The position numbers were made by a program, and so were the translations under genes. A stretch of DNA of 64,000 nucleotides from positions 1,984,001 through 2,048,000 of the forward strand of contig OZ243096.1 of assembly GCA_965212165.1 (NCBI GenBank). The letters are read 5' to 3'. Origin of the DNA: RHLJ01 sp965212165. Its GTDB lineage: Bacteria; Bacteroidota; Rhodothermia; Balneolales; Balneolaceae. This document shows positions 56,312-64,000 of the stretch, piece after piece (the first letter of the stretch is position 1; every line of letters starts with the position of its first letter). The notes below the pieces were generated by a model. That model did no database searches and was not told the origin of the DNA. It worked only from the letters and a program-made list of their open reading frames with translations.

Positions 56312-57688
56312 ATGAAAAAAAATTTCAGATCAATACTATATGGAATACTCTTCTTTGGTGTACTATTAACAGGCTGTTCTCAAGAACCTAAAGAAACTAA
56401 AAAAGTTCCAACACCTAGTATAGTAGAACATCCTGAATGGAGTAAAAATGCTAACATTTATGAAGTAAATATTAGGCAATATTCTCCTGAGGGAACTTTT
56501 AATGCTTTTAAAAAAGATCTTCCAAGATTAAAGGAAATGGGTGTAAAAATTTTATGGCTTATGCCTATTCAACCTATTGGAGAATTAAACAGAAAAGGGA
56601 CTAAAGGAAGTTATTATTCAGTAAAAGATTATAAAGCAGTAAATCCTGAATTTGGAACCGAGGCAGATTTTAAAGCGCTTGTTAATGAAGCTCATGAAAT
56701 GGGATTTAAAGTGATTTTGGATTGGGTTGCGAATCACTCTGCTTGGGATAATGTATGGACAGTTAATAAAGACTGGTACAACTTAACAGAGGATGGAAGT
56801 TTTCAACCACCTGTTGAAGATTGGAGTGATGTAATTGACTTGAATTATGATAATCAAGATATGCGAGCTGCAATGATAGACGCCTTGGTTTATTGGGTTA
56901 AAGAGTTCAATATTGATGGTTATAGATGTGATGTCGCGGGTATGGTTCCAATCGACTTTTGGGTTAAAGCTCATGAAGAAATGGATAAAGTAAAAGATGT
57001 TTTTATGCTTGCTGAAGATGGGGAACCAGAATTGCTATATGAAGCATTTGATATGAATTATGCATGGGAATATGCCCATATAATTAGAGAAATTGCTGCT
57101 GGTGAGCAGACTTTTTTAGATTTAGACTCTCTTTTTATGCGAGATGCTGAACGCTTTCCAAAAAATGTATACCGAATGTATTTTACTTCAAATCATGATG
57201 AGAACTCATGGAATGGAACAGATCCAGAAATGTATGGTCCTAATTTCGAAAATTTTGCAGTTCTATCCGCTACCGTCCCAGGAATGCCATTAATATATAA
57301 TGGACAGGAATCAGTGTTAGATAAGCAACTCGAGTTTTTTGAAAAAGACCAAATCGATTGGAAAGAGTATTCCTATCAAGATTTTTATTCTATTCTTCTA
57401 GATCTAAAAACAACGAATCAAGCTTTATGGAATGGAGAATATGGAGGAGATTTTACTAAAATTGAATCTCCTGTAAACACCTATGCATTCTCACGAAAGA
57501 AAGATCAATTCCAGGTATACGTCGCTATTAATATTTCTGATGAAACTAAAGAAATTACCATTCCTGTGTGGTCATCTGATATATATTCAACATATGGAGT
57601 AGTTGAAGGGGAGTTCAATAAAAGAGGTGATAATACGTACACTTTCGAGCTACCAGCTCATCAATGGTTTATACTTTCAGCAAAATAA
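56312..57688 (+). CDS. Compact GH13 alpha-amylase lipoprotein
   Basis: 458 residues, beginning 10 bases after the previous stop. Lipoprotein signal ends LLTGC. A single (beta/alpha)8 barrel with a short C-terminal domain. Catalytic residues are D207 (NIDGYRCDVAG), E235 (MLAEDGEPEL) and D296 (TSNHDENSW). It is shorter than most amylases and of the type common in Bacteroidota starch loci. It likely acts in the periplasm on maltooligosaccharides. Exo- versus endo-action is not evident. Confidence 0.9.
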   Translation: MKKNFRSILYGILFFGVLLTGCSQEPKETKKVPTPSIVEHPEWSKNANIYEVNIRQYSPEGTFNAFKKDLPRLKEMGVKILWLMPIQPIGELNRKGTKGSYYSVKDYKAVNPEFGTEADFKALVNEAHEMGFKVILDWVANHSAWDNVWTVNKDWYNLTEDGSFQPPVEDWSDVIDLNYDNQDMRAAMIDALVYWVKEFNIDGYRCDVAGMVPIDFWVKAHEEMDKVKDVFMLAEDGEPELLYEAFDMNYAWEYAHIIREIAAGEQTFLDLDSLFMRDAERFPKNVYRMYFTSNHDENSWNGTDPEMYGPNFENFAVLSATVPGMPLIYNGQESVLDKQLEFFEKDQIDWKEYSYQDFYSILLDLKTTNQALWNGEYGGDFTKIESPVNTYAFSRKKDQFQVYVAINISDETKEITIPVWSSDIYSTYGVVEGEFNKRGDNTYTFELPAHQWFILSAK

Positions 57689-57718
57689 AATAATTCATTA
57701 ATCTAAATAGCTACCATC

Positions 57719-59257
57719 ATGGCAGAAAAATTAACAAAAAGACCACAGCTTAGTTTTTGGGAAATTTGGAATATGAGTTTCGGATTCCTCGGTATTCAAT
57801 TCGGTTTCGCTCTTCAAAATGCCAATGTTAGTAGAATTTTTGAGACTCTTGGAGCAAATGTAGATGATATTCCAATTCTTTGGATTGCAGCTCCATTAAC
57901 AGGATTAGTTGTTCAACCTATAATTGGATATTTCAGTGATAGAACCTGGACAAGGTTAGGTAGAAGAAGACCTTATTTCTTATTTGGAGCAATCGCAGCT
58001 TCTGCGGCTTTAATCATTATGCCCAATTCACCAGTCTTATGGGTAGCTGCGGGTATGCTTTGGATTATGGATGCATCAATTAATGTTTCGATGGAACCAT
58101 TTCGTGCTTTTGTTGGTGATATGCTTCCATCAGATCAAAGAACAAAAGGTTTTGCCATGCAAAGCTTTTTTATTGGTACAGGGGCTGTTATTGCCTCTCT
58201 TTTACCTTGGATGATGACAAATTGGTTTGGTGTGGCTAACACTGCACCTGAAGGAATTATCCCTCCCTCAGTTAAATGGTCATTTTATCTAGGTGCTTTC
58301 GCTTTTATAACTGCTGTGGGTTGGACGGTATACCGAACTAAAGAATATACTCCTGAAGAACTTGAATCTTTTGAAGAAGCTGAGAAAGAAGAAATTGTTG
58401 ATAAAGATATTCTTAGAGAAGTTCCGATTGAAGCAGGTGAAGGCCAAAGCAAAATAAAAGCGGGTGTAATAATGGCAGTTATTGGAATTTTAACTACCTA
58501 TTTAACCTATTATTTCGAATTCGATAAAGAGGTTTATGTTGCAACTGGTGGTTTAGTAGTAGTAGGACTCATTTCATTATTCGCTGGAATGCTACAAAAG
58601 TCAGGTAATACCACACAGGGTTTGGTGGTAGTAATGCATGACTTACTGAATATGCCCAAAACGATGAAACAACTTTCTGTTGTTCAGTTTTTTTCCTGGT
58701 TTGGATTATTTGCAATGTGGATTTATACGACATCAGCTGTCACTTCTCACGTGTACGGTACCAGTGATACAACTTCGGCACTCTATAATGAAGGAGCTGA
58801 TTGGGTTGGCGTAATGTTTGGAGTTTATAATGGTATTGCAGCATTAGTTGCCTTTGGCCTAGCTCCTTTAGCAAAGAAACTGAGCCGTAAAATGGTACAT
58901 GCACTTGCATTGATTTTGGGTGGTCTTGGACTTATTTCAGTTTATTTCTTTAGTAGTCCTGCCATGTTAATGATATCTATGGTTGGAGTAGGTATTGCTT
59001 GGGCATCTATTCTTTCAATGCCATATGCTATTCTTGCTGGCTCACTTCCATCAAGTAAAATGGGATTATATATGGGTATTTTTAACTTTTTCATTGTTCT
59101 TCCACAACTCTTAGCAGCAACTATTCTAGGATATGTTACTCGATCGTTATTTGGTGGCGAAGCTGTATTAGCACTAATGCTAGGTGGTGTAGTTATGCTG
59201 GTAGCTGCTTTATCAATGTATTTTGTTGATGACGTAGATGATGTTGTTCAAAGCTAA
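57719..59257 (+). CDS. SLC45/GPH-like sugar transporter (probable maltose/maltodextrin)
   Basis: 512 residues, about 12 membrane helices. The N-terminal FWEIWNMSFGFLGIQFGFALQNANVSRIFETLGA and FSDRTWTRLGRRRPYFLFGA are typical of SLC45-like MFS carriers, which include bacterial maltose importers. A charged cytoplasmic loop (EELESFEEAEKEEIVDKD) divides the two halves. It is placed between amylase and pullulanase genes, so it should bring maltose or maltodextrin across the inner membrane. The start ATG 57719 follows the amylase by 30 bases. Confidence 0.9.
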   Translation: MAEKLTKRPQLSFWEIWNMSFGFLGIQFGFALQNANVSRIFETLGANVDDIPILWIAAPLTGLVVQPIIGYFSDRTWTRLGRRRPYFLFGAIAASAALIIMPNSPVLWVAAGMLWIMDASINVSMEPFRAFVGDMLPSDQRTKGFAMQSFFIGTGAVIASLLPWMMTNWFGVANTAPEGIIPPSVKWSFYLGAFAFITAVGWTVYRTKEYTPEELESFEEAEKEEIVDKDILREVPIEAGEGQSKIKAGVIMAVIGILTTYLTYYFEFDKEVYVATGGLVVVGLISLFAGMLQKSGNTTQGLVVVMHDLLNMPKTMKQLSVVQFFSWFGLFAMWIYTTSAVTSHVYGTSDTTSALYNEGADWVGVMFGVYNGIAALVAFGLAPLAKKLSRKMVHALALILGGLGLISVYFFSSPAMLMISMVGVGIAWASILSMPYAILAGSLPSSKMGLYMGIFNFFIVLPQLLAATILGYVTRSLFGGEAVLALMLGGVVMLVAALSMYFVDDVDDVVQS

Positions 59258-59296
59258 TTTTTTGAACTGAGTTCTTTTAAAAGCAAAAGAGTTGAT

Positions 59297-61399
59297 ATGA
59301 AGAAAACAGGTTTTAGCCTAAGTATATCCATTCTATTAGTTATGCTATTCTATTCTAATTCATTTTGTTTCCAAAGTGATGAAGAGAGCAGTAACACCGA
59401 ACGGCTCGATTGGAAAACTATAGATGAATTATATACTTACAATGGAGAACTAGGGATACTATTTCACGATGGTAAAACGAAATTTAAATTATGGGCTCCA
59501 TTAGCTACTGAGGTGACTCTTCATTTATATAAAAATGGATTAGATAATGATCCATATCGATCGATTGATCTAAGTAAAATGGATAAAGGGGTTTGGATAA
59601 CTTCAATCTCTGAAAAAGTTATTGGGGAATTTTATTCCTACTCGGTAACAAATTTTGGCGAAACTAAAGAAGTTCTCGATCCTTATGCTAAGTCTCTTGC
59701 CATCACAACAAAGGATACTTTTTTTAAACCTAGAGGCGCTATTGTTAATCCTTCTGAGATCGGACCTGAATTAAACTTTGCAAATGTTGATGGGTATGAG
59801 AAGAGAGAGGATGCTATAATTTGGGAGATCAATGTTCGTGATTTTACCGTCGACCCTGATATATCTACAAATGCTTTATTCGGTAGTTATAAAGCATTTA
59901 GTGAGCGTTTAGATTACATCAAAAATTTGGGAGTAACTCATATTCAATTGTTGCCAGTACTTAGTTCTACCTACTCAGATGAGTCAATTCATGATCAACG
60001 ATTAATGGATTATGCAGTAGAGACTAATTACAATTGGGGATATGGTCCAGATAGTTATTTTTCGGTAGAAGGTATGTATTCCGAGAATCCTGATGATCCC
60101 GAATTGAGAATCAAGGAATTGAAAGAGTTAATAAACGCGATTCATGCCAAAGGATTAGCTGTAACTCTTGATGTAGTGTACAATCATACAGCTAGACTTT
60201 CTTTTCTGGAAGATATTGTTCCTGGTTATTATCATTTCATGGATGTACTTGGGAATCCAAAAATTAGTTATGGTGGGGGAAGACCTGGTTCAACACATGC
60301 CATGGTTAGAAAGTTAATAGTAGACTCAATTGTTTATTGGACTACAGAGTTTAAAGTTGATGGCTTCAGATATGATTTGATGGGCGATCTAGACGCGGAA
60401 ACAGTTCAAATTGCCTATGATAAAGCAAAAATAATAAACCCTAATATTCTCAAAGTTGGAGAATGTTGGCGTACTTTTGCAGGAGATGATGGAGAGAAAG
60501 TGCAACCAGCCGACCAGGACTGGATGAATGGTACTAGTAGCGTATCTTGTTTTTCAGATGAAGTACGAAATGAGTTAAAGTCAGGAGTTGGTTCAGAAGG
60601 TGAACCTAGATTCATAACAGGTGGCCCTAGATCTATTCAAACAATTTTTAATAATATAATAGCTAAACCGGGCAATATGAATGAAGATGATCCCGGTGAT
60701 GTCCTTCAATATATTGCAGCTCATGATAACCTTACTCTTCATGATGTTATTGCTAAATCGATAAGAAAAGATCCCGCTTTTCATGAAGAAGAAATTCAAA
60801 AAAGAATACGTCTTGGAAATGCTATGATACTCACAAGTCAAGGAGTAGCTTTTATTCATGCGGGACAAGAGTATGGGAGGACAAAGCAATGGCGTTCATC
60901 AACAAAACCTAAAAGAGAGTATGTAGAGGTCGAAGGTTTTGAATATCCATATTTTGTCGAAAACTCATATGATGCTTCAGATGCTATAAATATGTTTGAT
61001 TGGGATAAAGTTGAGGAGCCTGGTATACATAAAAACACTATGCAATATACCTCGGGTTTGATTTCATTACGAAAGTCAACGGATGCCTTTCGTTTAGGAG
61101 ATGAAGCATTGGTATCTAAAAACGTTTCTTTAATCCAAAGTAAAGATATTAAAGTAGATGATTTATTCATTGGATATAGAGCAAATGCAACTACTGGAGA
61201 GTCATTTTATGTGTTTGTAAATGCAGATTCAATTGAAAGATCAATTTCTCTACAATTTGATCTAACAGCTGGCTTAGTATTAGTAGATTCTGATGAAGCT
61301 GGTACAAATGAAGTCTCAAAGATAAGTGGAGTTAAGATTAATACTAGTCAAATAACCATTGATCCACTTACGGTTATAATTATCAAAACTGAGGAATAA
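59297..61399 (+). CDS. pulA: Type I pullulanase (GH13)
   Basis: 700 residues with a signal peptide (SILLVMLFYSNSFC). A CBM48-like domain (about 45-130; FKLWAPLATEVTLHLY) precedes the GH13 domain. The pullulanase signature YNWGYDP is present as YNWGYGP (245-251), with Gly for Asp. Catalytic residues are D360 (VDGFRYDLMGD), E389 (VGECWRT) and D477 (AAHDN). It hydrolyses alpha-1,6 branch points of pullulan/amylopectin. It is exported rather than a cytoplasmic debranching enzyme. It is the last enzyme of the starch locus. Confidence 0.92.
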   Translation: MKKTGFSLSISILLVMLFYSNSFCFQSDEESSNTERLDWKTIDELYTYNGELGILFHDGKTKFKLWAPLATEVTLHLYKNGLDNDPYRSIDLSKMDKGVWITSISEKVIGEFYSYSVTNFGETKEVLDPYAKSLAITTKDTFFKPRGAIVNPSEIGPELNFANVDGYEKREDAIIWEINVRDFTVDPDISTNALFGSYKAFSERLDYIKNLGVTHIQLLPVLSSTYSDESIHDQRLMDYAVETNYNWGYGPDSYFSVEGMYSENPDDPELRIKELKELINAIHAKGLAVTLDVVYNHTARLSFLEDIVPGYYHFMDVLGNPKISYGGGRPGSTHAMVRKLIVDSIVYWTTEFKVDGFRYDLMGDLDAETVQIAYDKAKIINPNILKVGECWRTFAGDDGEKVQPADQDWMNGTSSVSCFSDEVRNELKSGVGSEGEPRFITGGPRSIQTIFNNIIAKPGNMNEDDPGDVLQYIAAHDNLTLHDVIAKSIRKDPAFHEEEIQKRIRLGNAMILTSQGVAFIHAGQEYGRTKQWRSSTKPKREYVEVEGFEYPYFVENSYDASDAINMFDWDKVEEPGIHKNTMQYTSGLISLRKSTDAFRLGDEALVSKNVSLIQSKDIKVDDLFIGYRANATTGESFYVFVNADSIERSISLQFDLTAGLVLVDSDEAGTNEVSKISGVKINTSQITIDPLTVIIIKTEE

Positions 61400-61440
61400 T
61401 TCTCTATTCATAGTGACCGGAAGTTTCTTAATTTAGAGGT

Positions 61441-61953
61441 ATGAAATTAGATCAAAAATATTTTATACCATTTATGGTGATTGTGGCAGTATTCACAATG
61501 CTATTTATAGTTTTAACCTCATTCAATTTTAAGCAACAGCAAAAGGAAAGGTTTACAGAGTATACTCTTGAATACGATTCCCTACTTACAAAAAACCATC
61601 CGTATATTGGCAAGGAAGACAGTTTAAGGCTTGGTGATTTAGCTGGAAATCCAGTGCTTTTAGTGTTTTGGTCATCATGGTCAGAAAAGTCTGCTAATTT
61701 ATTAAATGAGATAGAATTTATTACTCAAAATGACCCAACTTTAAAAGTTGTTGCAGCTCTTGTGAAAGATGTAACCGATAGTGCAGAAGAAGCTATTATT
61801 CAGCATGATTTCATTTATATCGATGGAACAATTTTATTTAATAAAATTCGGGTGCCCGGAATACCTAGCTATTTGTTACTAGATGAGAACGGCAATTTAG
61901 TCTCAACACATGTTGGATATAAAGAAGGAGCCATTAAGGACTTCTTCCAATAA
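61441..61953 (+). CDS. Membrane-anchored TlpA-like protein without redox cysteines
   Basis: 170 residues: one N-terminal membrane segment (FIPFMVIVAVFTMLFIVLTSF) and a thioredoxin-like domain outside. The usual WCxxC is WS81-E-K-S84 (FWSSWSEKSANLL), so both redox Cys are Ser and no Cys occurs at the active site. The cis-Pro strand VPGIPSYLLLDENGNL is kept. It cannot do dithiol chemistry; a chaperone or scaffold role is possible. It is followed directly (no gap) by the pabC-like gene. Confidence 0.8.
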   Translation: MKLDQKYFIPFMVIVAVFTMLFIVLTSFNFKQQQKERFTEYTLEYDSLLTKNHPYIGKEDSLRLGDLAGNPVLLVFWSSWSEKSANLLNEIEFITQNDPTLKVVAALVKDVTDSAEEAIIQHDFIYIDGTILFNKIRVPGIPSYLLLDENGNLVSTHVGYKEGAIKDFFQ

Positions 61954-62802
61954 ATGAAAAAATTCATAATTCATAACGGTTCATTAATCTTAGAGAAAGA
62001 ACTCCGAATTTCTCCAATAAACAGAGGTATGATGTATGGTGATGGCTGTTTTGATACATTTCGATCATATAAAGGTAAGTTCCTTAAGCTCGAAGAGCAT
62101 TTTAGTAGACTTATTGACACCGCAAATTACTTAGGGATTGAAGCTAATTTTGGTTTTGAAGATTACAAAAACAAAATTTTGGAGTTACTTAATGTTAGTG
62201 ATTTTTTAGACAGAGATGCACTAATTCGAGTCCAATGTTGGAGAGAAGGTGATCGTGGATATTATTCAGAATCAACACAGGGACAATGGGTTACAAGTTG
62301 TTCCGAAATTAGCAGTTTTAAGAACTCAATAAGCCTTTCTTCTGTAAGTGTCAGGGCAATCCCATCAGAAGCCTTAGAGCGTAAATATAAGCTATCTAAC
62401 GGACTTAATTACATACAAGCAGCACGTGAAGCGACTAGGATAGGTTCAGATGATGCATTAATGCTTACGACTTCAAACAAAGTTAGTGAAACAACTAAAG
62501 CGAATATTTTTTGGGTGAAAGGAGAGAAGGTTTATACCCCTTCTGTAGATTGTGATTTGTTAGCAGGAATTACACGAAATAGTATAATTGAACTAATATC
62601 TAGTACTAATTCACTTGAAGTTATTGAAGGAATATTTGATTTAGATCAAATAAAACAATCTGAGGCAATTTTTGTTACCAATTCAATTTGCGAGCTGATA
62701 CCAGTAAATGTGTTAGATAGTATAAAGTTCGATGTTAATCATATCCATATACAATCAATAAAAGACTCTTTTGAAGAATATAAACTTCAGAATTTGAAGT
62801 AA
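61954..62802 (+). CDS. pabC: Class IV PLP aminotransferase, probable aminodeoxychorismate lyase
   Basis: 282 residues, fold-type IV. N-terminal NRGMMYGDGCFDTFR and the PLP-lysine region KYKLSNGLNYIQAAREA (K146) identify the class. KVSETTKANIFWV and LAGITRNSIIEL complete it. The family includes 4-amino-4-deoxychorismate lyase (folate synthesis), branched-chain and D-amino-acid transaminases. The overlap with the following folC argues for folate, hence PabC. The ATG directly follows the stop of the previous gene. Confidence 0.82.
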   Translation: MKKFIIHNGSLILEKELRISPINRGMMYGDGCFDTFRSYKGKFLKLEEHFSRLIDTANYLGIEANFGFEDYKNKILELLNVSDFLDRDALIRVQCWREGDRGYYSESTQGQWVTSCSEISSFKNSISLSSVSVRAIPSEALERKYKLSNGLNYIQAAREATRIGSDDALMLTTSNKVSETTKANIFWVKGEKVYTPSVDCDLLAGITRNSIIELISSTNSLEVIEGIFDLDQIKQSEAIFVTNSICELIPVNVLDSIKFDVNHIHIQSIKDSFEEYKLQNLK

Positions 62803-64000
62803 TGAGTAGATTTCAATCAATTGAAGATGTTTGGAAGTATCTCGATTCAATTCCTATGTTTTCTAAGGTAGGGTTAAAAGCGAGTAATTTTGGACTAGAA
62901 AATATTAGCCGTTTTTGTGATAAAATTGGTAGCCCTCAGAGTCAATTCAAGAGTATTCATGTTGCTGGTACTAATGGGAAAGGATCAACCTGTTATTTAC
63001 TAGAATCGGTTTATAATAAGGCAGGATATAAAACAGGGATGTTTACTTCTCCACATCTTATTAAATACAACGAAAGAATTCGTTTATCAGGAGTAGAAGT
63101 AGAAGATCAAACTATACTGTCTTTTTTTCAAGAAGTTGAAGTGGTTTTGGAGGAAATACCACTTACATATTTTGAGATTAGTACAGCACTCGCATTTTGG
63201 GTTTTTGCAAAAGAAAAAGTTGATGTCGCAATTATAGAAACCGGTTTAGGAGGAAGACTCGATTCGACTAATATTATTCATCCTGAACTCTCAATTATTA
63301 CAAGTATTGGGAAAGATCATGAACAAGTTCTTGGAAATACTATAGAAAAAATAGCGTTCGAAAAAGCAGGAATTATTAAAACTTCTATACCTGTTATTGT
63401 AGGAAATCTAGATCAAGTATCGATGAAGATTGTTAATGAAGTGGCAATTCGAAATAACTCTCAGTTGGTAAGTATTAGTAGTTTAAGTCCTGTTTTTGAC
63501 AAAGGAATTATCTCATTCAATAAGAATAATCATACATTTAAAACCAATCTGATCGAGCCTATAAATGCTTGGAATGTTGCAATGGTTTACCAAGCTGTTA
63601 TGATTTTGAATGATACGTTCAGAGTTTCAAATTCTGAGTTTAAATATGCATTAGAGTGTTTTATTGGAGTTCCTGCACGATTTGAGAAAGTTCACCCGAA
63701 CAAAAAGTGGTACTTTTCTGGTTCTCATAACGAGCAAGCAATTGATGCAATGCTTGAAGCCGTTATGCATATTTCTTCGACTAAAAAAGTACTGATATTA
63801 TCTATGATGAAAGATAAAGTTAATCAGGAAATACTCACTAGGTTCGAAGCTTTTGATAAGATCTATTTCTATGAACAAGATGGTGAGAGGTCAGCGAAAT
63901 ATGCTGATGTGCAAAAGTTCATTAAGGCTAAGTTGGTAGATGAGAAGAACCATAAAATGATTTTAAATGAATTGAAGACAGAGTTAGTAATTTTTGCTGG
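62802..64000 (+). CDS. folC: Folylpolyglutamate / dihydrofolate synthase (3' end beyond window)
   Basis: The open frame starts at ATG 62802, sharing one base with the TAA of the pabC-like gene, and is open to the window end (about 399 codons seen). The Mur-ligase-like P-loop is HVAGTNGKGST, followed by FTSPHLIKYNERIRL and the ETGLGGRLDSTNI segment, all typical of FolC. It joins glutamate to dihydropteroate and folates with ATP. The overlap with the pabC-like gene suggests a folate operon. The C-terminus is not in the window. Confidence 0.92.
   Translation, partial: MSRFQSIEDVWKYLDSIPMFSKVGLKASNFGLENISRFCDKIGSPQSQFKSIHVAGTNGKGSTCYLLESVYNKAGYKTGMFTSPHLIKYNERIRLSGVEVEDQTILSFFQEVEVVLEEIPLTYFEISTALAFWVFAKEKVDVAIIETGLGGRLDSTNIIHPELSIITSIGKDHEQVLGNTIEKIAFEKAGIIKTSIPVIVGNLDQVSMKIVNEVAIRNNSQLVSISSLSPVFDKGIISFNKNNHTFKTNLIEPINAWNVAMVYQAVMILNDTFRVSNSEFKYALECFIGVPARFEKVHPNKKWYFSGSHNEQAIDAMLEAVMHISSTKKVLILSMMKDKVNQEILTRFEAFDKIYFYEQDGERSAKYADVQKFIKAKLVDEKNHKMILNELKTELVIFA

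Noticed and set aside
37228..61399. SusD homologue in the starch locus
   Set aside because: None of the proteins shows a lipoprotein with TPR-type SusD features; the 1270- and 1052-residue proteins are built from other domains.
1..64000. CRISPR arrays, tRNA or rRNA genes
   Set aside because: No regularly spaced direct repeats and no recognisable tRNA or rRNA segments were seen by reading; a dedicated scan could not be run.

Overview
This is an AT-rich bacterial chromosome segment. It encodes TonB-dependent receptors, a PorV/PorQ-family protein, secreted proteins ending in a 'YPNPFNPTTNI' type IX-secretion-like sorting domain, lipoprotein glycosidases and a fused E1/E2 2-oxoglutarate dehydrogenase. 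Together these point to the Bacteroidota/Rhodothermota/Balneolota group. I favour a Balneolota-like marine heterotroph, but the genus cannot be fixed from the sequence. I saw no rRNA, tRNA, prophage or CRISPR array.

Layout. (a) 1-8.97 kb is a mixed region: a truncated GH5 cellulase lipoprotein, threonine synthase with an extra C-terminal LeuA-like domain, AnmK, a CxxC/His accessory gene, dispersed palindromic repeats, and a REP-associated-type Y1 transposase with a cluster of small hairpins, joined stop-to-start with a UbiA prenyltransferase gene. (b) 9.0-17.6 kb is nitrogen storage and amino-acid catabolism. A class III aminotransferase and a succinate-semialdehyde-type dehydrogenase come first, followed by a cyanophycin island: cphA with a cupin and an atypical SDR on the minus strand, cphB divergent, then an isoaspartyl peptidase. 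These supply synthesis, depolymerisation and dipeptide cleavage. (c) 17.7-25.3 kb is a cellobiose/cellulose operon on the minus strand: an NrtR-like Nudix regulator, a GPH symporter, GH94 cellobiose phosphorylase and a GH9 lipoprotein, with a mutarotase-like gene next to it. (d) 25.6-37 kb is mainly housekeeping: VWA lipoprotein, CDP-alcohol phosphotransferase, exported CbiX-like chelatase, Kgd-type 2-oxoglutarate dehydrogenase, CrtI-like oxidoreductase, two rhomboids and IspG.

(e) 37.2-61.4 kb is one long plus-strand starch/maltodextrin locus. It holds a parvulin lipoprotein, a TonB receptor, a 1270-residue secreted protein, a PorV-like protein, a 1052-residue multi-domain surface protein, a LacI regulator, three GH13 amylases, an SLC45/GPH-like transporter and a pullulanase. 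No SusD homologue is present. A LacI-type palindrome lies just before the first gene, and 13 bases of it recur before the TonB receptor. (f) 61.4-64 kb has a cysteine-less TlpA-like protein, a PabC-like class IV aminotransferase and a truncated folC.

The most distinctive points are the SusD-less starch locus with its large partner proteins, the complete cyanophycin module with two unexplained accessory genes, the threonine synthase/LeuA-like fusion and the transposase-associated hairpin cluster.
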